The translations under genes were made by a program, and so were the position numbers. Source: Homalodisca vitripennis (lineage: Eukaryota > Arthropoda > Insecta > Hemiptera > Cicadellidae). Taken from it: a stretch of DNA of 64,000 nt. This document shows, piece after piece, positions 48,240-60,175 of this stretch; the stretch's first letter is position 1, and each line of letters starts with the position of its first letter. The DNA lies in contig NC_060209.1 in NCBI RefSeq assembly GCF_021130785.1, positions 20,731,501 through 20,795,500 of the forward strand, read 5' to 3'. A model generated the notes under the pieces. The model was not told where the DNA came from, ran no database searches, and saw only the letters and a list, made by a program, of their open reading frames with translations.

Positions 48240-48385
48240 TATTTAAAATAAGTGGCTGCCATTTAGAAATTATTAAAAATGACGTCATATTTTCCCAGTA
48301 ACTAGCCTTGGTACCGTAAACATTTGACCCAAATTTGGTAGGATTTAATTTATTAGCTCTGAGATCTAAGTACGTACGGTTAATA
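48240..48385. repeat. Fragment related to the 58690-59401 foldback element
   Basis: The order gacgtcatatttt, gtaactagcctt, taaacatttgacccaaattt and atttaatttattagct parallels gacgtcatgatattttt, ctaaccgacctt, taaatatttgagccaaattt and atttaatttattcg at 59170-59250. The terminal ACAGGG motif is missing here. Confidence 0.65.
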
Positions 48386-48399
48386 TCTGAGCAATATTG

Positions 48400-51300
48400 T
48401 TGTATACCTTTGTCCAGAGTTACGGAACGCTGTATCACACTGAAATAGCTCAGTTACAATGCTAATCATTAATTTTAGACGATACATTGGGTATGGTTTC
48501 GTAGCACGGCATAATAGAAGAGTACTGTTGTCGGAAGCCATTGTTTTTTGTCACGGTTTTGTTGAAATAAACATTAAATTTATATCGTATATGTTTACCA
48601 ATGATGCAATACAAGTAAATTACGTTTTCCGTCAATATTGAATAGCTGATCTTTATTACGTTACGGTACTATTAATCAATGCGTCCTTTACAACAAATTT
48701 GCTATTTTTGTATTTTCTTGCTAGGGTACAAAATTGTGCACGTAATATGCGAAAATTTGCAAGTTGTTTTGATTTTTAATTATTGAATTTGTTCTAGCAT
48801 CACTTGCAACAAAACGTATCCAAGTTTTCATAGTTCACTATCGCTGAGGTCGGAAAACACAACATAATGAATGATAAAGCTTTGGCTTTGTCAGAAGTGG
48901 GAAGGTAGGGGGCCTCCCTTCAACCTCCCCCCCCCCCCAACATAGTTGACCCGGCCGCATCGTTGTTCCAAAATCGATACTTTGTTTTCTATTATAAAAT
49001 TAAGTGAAACTGTGTTTGTTTAAATGCTAAAAACAATTTAATGCAATAGCTTTTGTTATGAGTACTTTTAATCATTATTGTGTAAAACCGTTATGCGATC
49101 GTTGTCATTGACAAGGTGAGGCAAGAACCAAGCTGCGCGGCTTTGATGCGCAGTCTCCCCCCAGACCCCTTCCCGTCGATCCCAACTCAATCCAATAACG
49201 GCTCCGCCATTTCATTCCTACGATTCCAGTTCCTCCGTTCCTTACACATCCAGTTCCTTCTCATCTACGTGAAACTATCTTGAAGTGGGAACACTTGTAT
49301 TAATTTATAAGTGGATCTTCTATTTTGAAGACTAATTATAAACTAAATTGGTCGTGTGAATTCATTGATTTCAACATATTTGTGCGTTTATAACCTTTTG
49401 CTAGTAGTTATATGCACCATTCAATAACAGTATAGTTAGAATATGTGTAGATAACACTTTCTCTGGGGCTATTCTGGGCGAGAGTGGTGTAACTGAACAC
49501 TGATGGAGTAGCGGTAGTTGCAATCAGCGTTTCAAATAACGGAACAGAGTTTATATATTTACCTCTGAATTTGTAAGCGTGTTAGTAGTAGATAATATGC
49601 GTCTTTCAAGGTGTACGAGTAAAACTAAAGCACTTTTAAGAGACCTGTATCTACGTTTAGTAGCGCCAGGTATTGCTCAACTCGTGGTTTCTTTTAAGTA
49701 TTGTTAAGCTATAACCTCTCGCTAACCCAATATTTCGCTTAACTTTATTTCGTACGTAATCAATATTGACCGAAATTTAACTATCTCCTCTCCCCCCCCC
49801 TCACGAATTAGCATGGTTTATCTAAAACGTGTTTAAAATCGATGTTCTTTATTTTGTGTCATTGACGCATCAAATTATCCCAATATATATTAAAATTCTA
49901 GTTTCTTTACGCCACGGTATTAAGAGTTGATGTTCAACTCCAAGTGCTTTTGTAAGTTGCGTAGACGCCTTTGGTGCCTAGGGCTCATTTATACCAGTCT
50001 GGTAGAAAACGTGTCTTATTAAATTGGATGTTTGTTTAAAATAGCATAGTTATGTAATACAAATTAAAAAAAAAAACATTAAATGCTTAAAAAAATCGTG
50101 GACTTGTGAAAATTTCAAAAACACAGTTATATATATGTTCTTGAGGAAAATTAGTTGGGTAACGCCTATATCCACAAATTAGGTAAGCAGAATCGTGTAA
50201 TAAATATTTTCTATATCAATCTAAAAATGTCTACAGAGCCATTCAGGATGAAATATTTAATGTATGATAAACTAGGCAGAAGAGTAGCACTTACTTATCT
50301 CAAATGTGATTTTCGTTTAGATTATCAAATAATCGTATTATAATAAATTAATCTAAAGTATCTCCTAACCATTGAATATACTCTCGTGGGCTCTGCATAA
50401 CAAATTATGAAGAATCGCCTGATAACAGATTTGCTTTATTCGTTTACGCGTAAACTAGTAATTAATAACCAAATACATTTTAAAGATTAAATATATCGAT
50501 CGACTGGGTCTAAACTTTTGGAACCGTAATGGCTTTTAACAATAATGCAAATTTCAAAACTCATCTACCATGAACTCACGTAGAGCGAAAAATGTTAAAG
50601 TGTGGGAAATAGGGTAACAGTGGGTTATTCCGGGGGAGGGGGGGTTGAGAGGGGGCGACTTTCCTCCGAACAGTCTGAGAAAATAAAAATTTAAATTCTT
50701 GTTTAAACATTTACTTTTGACAATAAATAGTTAGTCCTTTTCTAATTGAATTAATGTTGTATTAAATATTCAAATTGTAACAAGAATATTGGGTTACGAT
50801 CGATACATTGTTATTAGTGAATCATTCAGACCCGAGTCCATGGAAAAATCCTGATCGGTAAGCGGTGGGCGGGTCCTGCCTCGATCAACATACTTGCCTT
50901 GTATCAGAAGAGTAATTAAAGTGTTCATTTGTTTATTCCGCTAGGAACTCCATTTATATTTCTACGTTTTTATGACTAACATAGAAATCGGTAAGTATGT
51001 AATTACCGTATATGTGAATTTAAATAAAATATTTGCTTGCAATACGTTGTGTAATAATGTTTGCAATTATTAAAAAAATTATAACTGGAACTTGATTTAT
51101 AAGTATTTTTAGAGAGAATAAGATTCAAGAAAATTAAACATAATAATTAGTTTACGTTACCCGATGCGACGTTATGGATAATGGAGTAGCTAAATCATAG
51201 GATGGTTCAGCTTATTGTAAGTTTTTTTTATAATTAAAACAAGATATTAAGGAACGAGGTTGATGCATCCATCATGAAATTTGGTATTTTTGCCCCCCCC

Positions 51301-51400
51301 CTTCCAATTCAAATTTTGGTTATGCTACTGCAGGGTACCTTACGGGCAGAAATATGTACTTTCACATTGAGTATTGTTTTACTGAAAGATTGAAGGTCGG
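48400..51400. other. Intergenic stretch with one GC-richer block
   Basis: Positions 49081-49260 are C-rich with several CpG (ctgcgcggctttgatgcgca, ctccgccatttcattcc) and could be a promoter or transposon fragment. Short G or C homopolymers occur at 48930, 49790, 50640 and 51290. No convincing exon was found; a 62-codon frame at 50155 uses a TTG start and is probably chance. Confidence 0.35.
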
Positions 51401-51413
51401 GGTGTCCTATTAA

Positions 51414-51650
51414 GTACGTAGCCAGCGAGGGGGTCCGAACAAATCCCGAAATTTTCAATTTTTTTAAATAACTTTTTTTAGTAAACGATTATTATTATTT
51501 AAGTATAAGTAATTCAGTATTACTGAAAGATCGTTCTCAACAAAGAAACTGATCAAGACCTTTTTAAGGAACAAAATGGGGCCTTACTCTGTCTACTACG
51601 GGAAAATATCAGTTGTCTGCCCCCCCAATTGTATCGTGGTATGTTCTTGT
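51414..51650 (+). pseudogene. hAT transposase C-terminal fragment with terminus-like flank
   Basis: The segment begins acgtagccagcgagggggtc, a typical hAT-related terminus. About 110 bases later it encodes TERSFSTKKLIKTFLRNKMG, the signature of the hAT C-terminal dimerisation domain (ERSFSxLKxIKxxLR). A C-rich tract near 51620 may be a decayed opposite end. Most of the transposase is missing. An inverted copy lies at 53460-53784. Confidence 0.75.
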
Positions 51651-51654
51651 TCCC

Positions 51655-53061
51655 AACGTCCTTCCGGCAGAGACAAGTCTTCTAACGGTCAATTCAGTTT
51701 TCAAGCACATAAAACGCTCAAAATCTATTTATTTTTATTTTAACCCGTGAGTTGCTGTGGCTATCTTGAGATAAGTAAACTTTTAGATATAACATTGCAC
51801 AACTATCTTATCTACGGAAGACATTACCCAACTTGTACACACTGGTAAAAATGTTGACGTTACGTCACTGAGAGTCCAAATTCCGCCGAGACTATCTTGT
51901 CAGGTAAATGTGGTTTTAAGGTTATAATGCACTGTTGTACACGACAGCCTATAAGTGAGAGCAGAGATCACTCTCCCAGATGATTAATAAACCCTAATGT
52001 AACACTCGATGCTACAGAACTATCATCGTTAGTCTTTGGATCCTAGAAATCCAAAACAGTTCTCCACGTCAATGGCATAACATGACTGACGATAGAGCGA
52101 CAAAGGCGACTTTAGGAATTTAGTTCGGGAAAGAACAAGACGATAGTCGTTATACAACCAGTTTGTTGCTGGTGGGATGTACTTAACTAGTTTTCACATA
52201 AATTAACTAACTCAACTTATCTTGCCTATTCTTCAGTATGAAGGACAGAGAACTAATAATTTCACTACTTCATACGTTCATAAGAGAATATATTCTATTG
52301 ATGTCTTTCATAACATAACCTCGTCAAGTATATCTTCGTGAATAACAAGAATGGTGAACAGTGCCACTTGTATCACAAATTGATTCTCGGTCACGCTTAC
52401 TACCAATACGAGATAGGGATTTTATTGTGAAGCAGTAATTGGACATTATTTTATACTGTAGTTTGTACGACTCCGTGTCGATGTCGAATAGACACGAACA
52501 ATTAATCATGGGACGAAGAGGATTGGCTGTTGGAGGCGTGTAACTTAGCAGTGTCTGTTAGTAGTGGGTAGTATATTTGGTTATGACGGAACTAGCAATT
52601 TCCACTGATAGCTTCGCATCTATCTAACCCTAAACCGAGAAGTGAGAAGGATGGAAAAACCGGGCTCCGCTTGGATCGATCGCACCACCCTCCCGCCAAG
52701 GGTGAGCTCCCCCTCCCCACGTTCCACGGGCGCCAAATTAAAGCTCTCCAGAAATAGAACGAATCTGATTATGAACAAGTAAACATCCCTCGGACGTATC
52801 ATGTTCTGTGACATTCTGATGAGTGTAAATCTTAATGGCTAAGTTTGGGATTGATTCCGAAAGAACACAATGGCCACTACTAAAAATACTGTATTCGTAA
52901 CATTTAGTGCGAAGTGGGAAAGATAATATACTGACATCGTGAATTTTGCTTGTAATTCGTAAACTGTTGCTGCTTCATATTTATATATTGGTACATCTTA
53001 AATACATGTCGTATTTTAGAGGAAACATAGATAATTTGTTGTGTTTAATTTTTCTATTTTC

Positions 53062-53124
<63 letters not shown>

Positions 53125-53460
53125 TGATGTTTAATTTAAAATAGAAATATAGAATATATGTATGTTTAATTTTTCTATTTTCATTCAAACAATTTCTATT
53201 TTAACATCAAAATTCTCTATATTTCGTCTAAAATACGACATATTCAAGAGTTAAAGACGTAAACATACTGACAACAAGTAATAAACATAAGAAACATCGT
53301 ATGTTAATAAAAATAATTTTGAATTAGGTACAAAGAGTAAATAATTTCGCATAACACAAAATAAATTTGTAGTTATTTTTGTGCTAATTAAAACAAATTA
53401 AAATGGTTTTAATTTAGTTTTTTACTTAAATAATGACTTTGGCCCACATGTGGCATGTTT
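51655..53460. other. Spacer between two inverted hAT fragments, with AT microsatellite
   Basis: Holds a long (AT)n run at 53067-53122 flanked by two copies of gtttaatttttctattttca (53043 and 53164). Positions 52620-52740 are GC-richer. No gene was recognised. Confidence 0.45.
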
Positions 53461-53784
53461 TAAGGGATCAAAATAGTGTAAGGGAAAAGTACAGATACGA
53501 AGGTGACAGACACCACATTACAGATACGTAAAATCCTAAAAAACAAGAACTTAGCTAGGAAACAATTTGTGAGGTCCGGATAAATTATATTTTCCCGCAG
53601 TGGACAGAGAGTAAGGCCCCCTTTTTTCCTTAAAAAGTTCTTGACCCTTTTCTTTGTCGAGAACGATCTTTCAGCAGAATATGCCAGCAATACTAAAATA
53701 TGTAAATAATAATACTCGTTTACTAAAAAAGTAATTCAAAATTTTGGAGGGGGGGTCCGGACCCCCTCGCTGGCCACATCCTTG
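53460..53784 (-). pseudogene. hAT transposase C-terminal fragment, inverted copy
   Basis: On the minus strand the segment begins near CAAGGATGTGGCCAGCGAGG, then encodes LAYSAERSFSTKKRVKNFLR, the hAT dimerisation motif, and continues LTLCPLRENIIYPDL. It is the reverse-oriented counterpart of 51414-51650, with about the same spacing from terminus to motif. The 76-codon ATG frame here is part of this relic, not a gene. Confidence 0.78.
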
Positions 53785-54189
53785 CTACAAAAACAGCAGA
53801 TGTATGCTACCTACTTTTGCCAGTTATATTTCATTAACAATTAGCTGCGAATAATATACAGCTACAAATTAATAAACAGACCTACTTGATTTGATCAGTT
53901 GCAGAACATCAGTTGTATGCGTACTCTATGGTTGCAGACCATCAGAGCGTCTCAATGGTTTATCCTTTTATAATTCCTTATGAGGAGCCTGGATATGAAC
54001 CAGAAATAACTCACAGGGGACAAAGAACATAAAGGAAACGAAAACGGCTTACCTGTTAGATTACATGCTATAGATTAGCGATCGATGAGTGTTTCATCAT
54101 TCATCACTCAGAAAACTACATTTCAGTAGTTTATTGTTGACATATCATATGCTACCGAATTGAAGGTGAGGGGTTGAACTACATAAGAA

Positions 54190-54562
54190 ACCAAATGGAA
54201 TTAAGTCAGAACTGCTTGTCAAACGTTACAGGAGGATACAGGACTTTGTGTTGAGTAGTGTTTACTTTAGTATTAATAACTTTATGGAAGATAAAATTGT
54301 TGTGCTGTCATCTTTGTTTGAAGGTAGCCTACGGAACATGATTCAAAAATATCAAAATTCCATGGCAATCGTCCAAAAGTTTGGGAGGCCAGATATTTAT
54401 TTGACAATAACCCGTAACCCAAATTAACCAGAAATACTTCTGCCTCTTAGTAGAAACGAATCCCCAGCAGATCGCCCTGATATTATTTATAGGATGTCAA
54501 AGGTATATTTACTTGTTAAAGTGAAAAGATACGCATTAAAAGTTATGATTTTGACTTTGTAA
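54190..54562 (+). pseudogene. Helitron Rep (replication initiator) domain relic
   Basis: Translation gives KSELLVKRYRRIQDFVLSSV, then from the ATG at 54284 LSSLFEGSLRNMIQKYQNSM, AIVQKFGRPDIYLTITRNPN, a TAA, PEILLPLS and SPADRPDIIYRMSK. This follows the Helitron Rep-domain order (LPSSFxGSPRYM, YQDAMAI, FGKPDLFxTFTCNPxWPEI, SDRPD). The stop replaces the conserved Trp of NPxWPEI. No helicase domain or element ends were found, so it is a small dead fragment. Confidence 0.88.
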
Positions 54563-55355
54563 TTGCATATTATTATGTATGTATAAATTTTAAAAATGTC
54601 TCATGCCACATTGCCATTCGCTGTTGACTTATGATAAAGAGTCGAAGTTCCGAAAATTGACTCAAATTGATAAATTATTTCTTTGTATTAACTGACCTTT
54701 TATGTACTAAATGACTACTGAATAATGTCTAGCAGCCTAAAATAACATGTAATCCAAACTGTTAAAATGGTAATGATGGTAAAAGCAATAAACTGCATAT
54801 AAAAAGGTACATTATTACCAGTAATTGTATTACTTTACATTTAAAAGTGGAGTCTATCTATTTTAGTCTTGTCAAGAAATATTTTTACCGGTAAGTTAAG
54901 AACACAAATCTGAAAACTGTTGACAAGTTGGTTACTTTCAAATCTTGTATGAATTATTCAAGCTGAAAAATATTACTAAAGTAAAACCTAAAAAGGCAGT
55001 TCTGAGCATATCTTTTGCTAATTTTGTCCGAGGGATAGGCTACTCTTAAACCTCTTGGATATTTCAATAACCCTCGAAATGGTCCAGTTACTTCACTGGT
55101 TGAAATCTACATTTCTTCCATCTGCGCCAGAAGGGATATTAAGACCAACCATCTTGCTCGAAAATGACTGAAGCGAGTCTACATGTCAGGCCAAATTCAT
55201 GGAGATATCTTGAGAAGTCGAAAGCCATATGGATGGTTACAACAGGGATTTTTTAGTAATGAAAAGTATCTAACCTCCATCTCTGGATTACAGTACTACT
55301 CCGTACTTTTTGTGTGTTTTACTACATTGAAGCCATGGTGTAGCCTATATTTATT

Positions 55356-55590
55356 TTCAGATGGATGTGACCACCTGTTTAGAGGACCTGGTGTCTGCCT
55401 TTTCACCTGTTGTTGCTAGCAGCTGTTGTGTTGAAGCCAGATGGAGTATCTCTTTCGGCACGCGACTCTTTTTTATAGCCTCTTGGGCCATTTTCAGATC
55501 CTAATTACAGTCCACAATTAGAATGCCATCTGCAAAGTCTTGGATGATTTTTCTAAAGTTAGTTCAGCCGCTACCATTTCTTTTGATATG
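55356..55590 (-). pseudogene. Unrecognised coding relic on the minus strand
   Basis: Minus-strand reading gives EMVAAELTLEKSSKTLQ, a frameshift, DFADGILIVDCN, a TAG, then DLKMAQEAIKKSRVPKEILH and LASTQQLLATTGEKADTRSS. The regular mix of charged and hydrophobic residues over about 75 codons is typical of a real protein with one frameshift and one stop. I do not recognise the family. A plus-strand ATG frame (55183-55419) overlaps and is probably chance. Confidence 0.45.
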
Positions 55591-55619
55591 TTTTTCGGTT
55601 TATTCAAATTTAGTTTCTA

Positions 55620-58600
55620 ATCATTGATAACATTCTATCAGAAGCAAGGAAAGATTCTTTACTTAGGACTAAGGTAAATTTTAATTCCCACTAAGACGTG
55701 TCAAAAACAAGTAGTGAATACATTTGTTTTATTGTGGGTAATTTTAGTTTGTGTCTACATAACCAGCTATATGAAGAATTGTGAGAAGAAAATGTAAAGT
55801 AGAAAAAATAAGGGAACGGTGAAACTAAGAAAATGTATTGACAGCATCAACACTTTTGCTGGAATTTACCCAAAACTGTAAAATGGTGTAACTGACCTTT
55901 TCTTTACCTTACCTGTAGCTCTGATGATAATATTACACTGACAAGTCAATTTGGCTGTCTTAGAAGTGTACAATCGTGTTTCATCTTCTGCCGAGATGTA
56001 AACCTTTGAGATTCTGCGCTGAATAGTCGTATACAATAAGAACACAAATTATCAACATTGCACCTTTTAGATAGAGCAAGTCTAAACAGGTTGTGTGTTA
56101 AGACAAATTCAGAGTTGCCACTACAAATAGTTTATGAGGTGATTTTGAAGAGGTCTAGGATCTTCTCTGAGTCTTTATCTGTTATGTGATGATATTTCTT
56201 TTATCTGTCTTTTCATATCTACCCTTCAATAAAATCTGTCACCCCTTTCCCACAAAAAAATGTGAAAGAGAAAAGGAACTCTTTTTGCGTTCATAAGCCG
56301 ATTTTAGAGTCTAGCCGATTGTTAAGCGATGGGAGGGAGACTATCACCCCTTCTGAGACGTGAGGATGGTGAATTCTCAGCCATGCAAGGGGCCCGATCT
56401 TTGCTGACAGAATACGCCTGCCTGCCTGCCACAAGGCAATTTTCATGTTCAGGCAAATCTTTGACTCTCGATAAGCCACCATTTTTGCTCGATCAAGTCA
56501 TGATGAAAGGACTGGCCTGACATTAAAAGCCAGTCTCTATTGCTTACCAGGACAGTACATGAACCAGTTTTCCTTGTGCGGGGATTTTCATTTTCCTTTC
56601 GTCAGAGAGTAAATTTACAAGGAAACTGGTTGTTTACCTGCCCTGAAGACTCGTAGTACTGGCAAGTACGATGGTGGCAAAACAGAAGGTCAGTGGATAG
56701 TAAATTTGATGGAAACAGGGGAATTGGGTGTATGCTGACCAGTTCCTTTCTTCATCATCTATGACTATTTGGCGAGCTTGTCTGTCCAAGATCGGTAACT
56801 GTGGAAACTCAGCAGATGTCAATATGACTAAATATTATCTCTGACCGTCAAGCTTAAGTAAAGAAAGATAATGCGAGACAGGTGAGATAAATCTCAGTTG
56901 GAGTTCTACCCTCTTGATGTAAGTAGGCTAATGCCGTTGGAAGGCCCAAAAACCTAATTTCCCCATCGATAAATTAATTTCTTATAATTTATTTTTAACT
57001 ACATGTTTTTTACGAAATTGCCGTTATTAAATTTGAAATACAGGGGCAGAAAGATATGAAACAGTTTTTTTGTCTAGCCTGTAAGTGAAACAATTTGACA
57101 CTACTTTGCTTTGATAGCAAAGTTAATTAAGGGGATAATGTCATCCCAAAATTAATTTTTCATTATGTGGAAGTGTTATCTTCTAAACGTGATGTACAGT
57201 AGTTGAGTGTCGATAGGTTTTTCAATAATTGATTTGAAAAATACTTTGGAGACTATTTTACCTTCCTTTTTCCTCGTTTGTAAAAAAGCAAATAAATTAT
57301 TGAAGCAGGAATTATCTAATATACGTATATAAACTCGGCAAGGGCACGCCGACGGGGAGAGGGACGTGCGCCCCCCCAAGAAGATTTTATTTTAAAATAA
57401 TCGATCTATAATAGTCTATTTTCGACTAAAGATAACATTTATGTTGAAACTTTGGAATGAATTAAAAACTTATAAAAGAAACTTATTACTTAACAAATAT
57501 TTTACCTAAACTGTTTTTGTCTGAATGTGAAAACGATTCAAGAACTAGGCAAGTTTTACATTCGCAATAACAGTACATGGAATATATTGTATGTATTCTC
57601 TTAAAATGGAAAATAATTTATAAGGATTTACGCTTTCTAACAACATGACATAAAACTAATTCTTTGTAGAATGTTGTAAATCCCATACACATAAAAATAT
57701 TTAAGAGTCTAATTGGCATATAACAAATTTAAATAGCTAATTTTAGCACAAAATAGAAAACTACTTCTTGCGTTCGAAGATAATGACGACTCATTTATCC
57801 ACAAATAACACTGCTTTTACGCAATTCTTAAAGAATCTTTTTCCTCATTCCAAGATAAGCACTTTTGGTTGTGTTATATTTGGCAGACCACATACTTTTT
57901 GGAATGGTGGTCTTATTGAAAATGATTCAAATTTAGATTTAGTTGGTTTATCAAATTAACCATGTACAGTAAATTAGAAAACGAATTAAGCTGGGTAAAA
58001 TAAGCAGTTTGTAGCTCTGCAGATATAAATTAGATACAAAATAAATATATGTAATTTAATGGTTTATTAAGGTATTATTAATAAGGCTTTAACCGAGCTG
58101 TTAGGCTACTTCAAGTACGAGTTGAAATTAAAACGAATTTATCATTCTAGGCCCTAAACCCGATTTGCAATGTAGCCTACTATCTCACAACCTGGTTTCT
58201 CTTGACCTCGTTGATAGAAAATTTTCTCCTTAGAAAAAAATCACTCTTCATCCGCGATTGTTTGGAGATTAAAATGGAAGGTTGTTAAAAGTTACAAAAA
58301 TAAAATAATCATTATTTTTCTGCCATATTTTCTTAGGTTGCAACCAACTACCAGACACGTAGATTTAATAATTTTAGTATCACTGCTAGGCAACTAGATA
58401 AAAACGCTAAAATTCGCTACTTTTAGCCAAATAGTCGGTATGTGTAAGTCTAGCTGACACGGATCTAAAATATTTATTTACGAGTCTGAAAGTGAATTTT
58501 TAATTGCGTCAAGCTAAGAAAAATATGACGTGAGCAATGAAAGTTTCATATTTTTAGCCTTTTGTATGCTCTCGGCCATTTTGAACTAGCGCGACTGTCG

Positions 58601-58680
58601 ATAGATTTCTTTCTTACAGAACATTTCTCAATCAATTATAGAAACCAGGGTGTGTGCTTATATTTACAATGCATAGCTCC
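55620..58680. other. Intergenic stretch, no supported gene
   Basis: Positions 57335-57375 are GC-rich (ctcggcaagggcacgccgac and a C7 run) and may be the end of a hAT-like element. At 56555-56635 aaccagttttccttg and caaggaaactggtt form an imperfect inverted repeat. Several 60-67 codon frames on both strands are unremarkable. Confidence 0.35.
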
Positions 58681-58689
58681 TGGACTATA

Positions 58690-59401
58690 CAGGGTGTTCC
58701 GTAACTCTCTGGATAAAGGTATACCACGTTATTGGTCAGGTCAATATAAACATGTCTCACCATATGAACAAAGGTCTCCGATGCTTTGTTTCCCATCTGT
58801 GTGTCTATATGTGTTTTTTATTTTTAAAATCTTAAAACTAATAAATTTAATTATACCAAAATTGGTTCTTTTTTAATACCACGGCCAGTTAATGAAAAAA
58901 TATCATGAAATTATCTTTAGTATTTTAAAAACGGCGGCCATTAAAACTATTAAGCTTTCAATATCCTAAAAACTAGCAGTTTCTCTCAAGAATTACAAGA
59001 ATAACAGTTTTATAAGATTTTATCACAAATCTAATGACACCAAAATTATTTAAATCGAACAATAAATAACTGATTTAGTGGAGATTTACTGTGACAAGAC
59101 ATGGCCCACATTGAGGTTCTCAGCGAATAGTCAATACAAAAACTGGATAAACAGCAGCTCTCTAAAATAACGTCATGATATTTTTCACTAACCGACCTTA
59201 GTGTTATAAATATTTGAGCCAAATTTTGTATAATTTAATTTATTCGTTTTTTAGATATTAATTCTTTTAAATAACAAACCCATACAGACAGACAGATGCA
59301 AACTAAGCATCGGAGACCTTAGTTCATATGGTATAATATATTTGTCTTGACCTGAGCAATAACGTGGTATACGTATGTCCAGACAGTTACGGGATACCCT
59401 G
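58690..59401. mobile_element. Foldback element with long inverted arms, TA target
   Basis: The left end CAGGGTGTTCCGTAACTCTC and the complement of the right end (CAGGGTATCCCGTAACTGTC) begin inverted arms that pair over at least 130 bases, including CCATATGAAC and AGGTCTCCGATGCTT. Weaker pairing continues inward. TA flanks both sides (58688-58689 and 59402-59403). There is no transposase; the 104-codon frame at 58562-58876 runs across the boundary and is chance. This is a long-arm miniature element. Confidence 0.82.
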
Positions 59402-59409
59402 TATATTAC

Positions 59410-60170
59410 ATTGGGAAGGATTGATTATGAATCACATAATGACGCATGAACCCGTTGTAACACAATCGCGGATGTACTGGGTCGTTGTCATCGCATCCAA
59501 AATCTTAAGAGTGAACCATGCAAATCTAACGTTCTTAATTCAGTACTTTCCTTTGAGTGTTTAAATATTCAAACTATTATAAAATGTAATATTAAATAGT
59601 TCCTAAGAATATTGACCAGTCAGAAGATTTTTAATGTTTTCCTTCGAGGTGACGCGGATCGTTATAGAACATGCCTCTACCTGTCGCCGTCGGTGAGGAG
59701 TGGGTGAAAGCCATATTAATCAACTTAGACAACAGTAATTACCAGACCAAACTAAGTTAGAGTTCCGATTGTTCCATATTTTTCTTTGCCTATTCAACCC
59801 TCTAGTATTACAATAAATAACCAGCCGTTAGAGTTAAAACTGGGTATTTTATTATAGCCGTCCACAAATTGAATCCATGATGTCTCGTACAGAAAGAAAG
59901 TTCAATTACCCAACTTCCATGCTTTTAGGGAGATATTAGCTATGTCTTATTTTGGGACAACAAGCATTTTGTGGGGAATTACTTGTGTTTATCTAACATC
60001 TAATTCATCCGAAATTACTCAGATTGTGTAACTAACTTCAAATAGATCATTCGATTTATTGAATCGAACTAACTGTTCAGAAAGGTAGCGCTCCGCTTTC
60101 CTTAGAAAACTCAAAATAAAATAGGACATCCTTTTCGGAGCAGTCGAAATAAAAGTATGTTTTCACGTAA
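59410..60170. other. No supported feature
   Basis: Ordinary mixed sequence between the foldback element and the satellite. Nothing recognised. Confidence 0.4.
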
Positions 60171-60175
60171 GGCTG

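Noticed and set aside
50155..50343. 62-codon frame containing a gtaagc donor
   Set aside because: It begins with TTG, not ATG, and nothing upstream supports an exon.
52946..53134. 62-codon frame ending in Ile-Tyr repeats
   Set aside because: The second half is the AT microsatellite translated.
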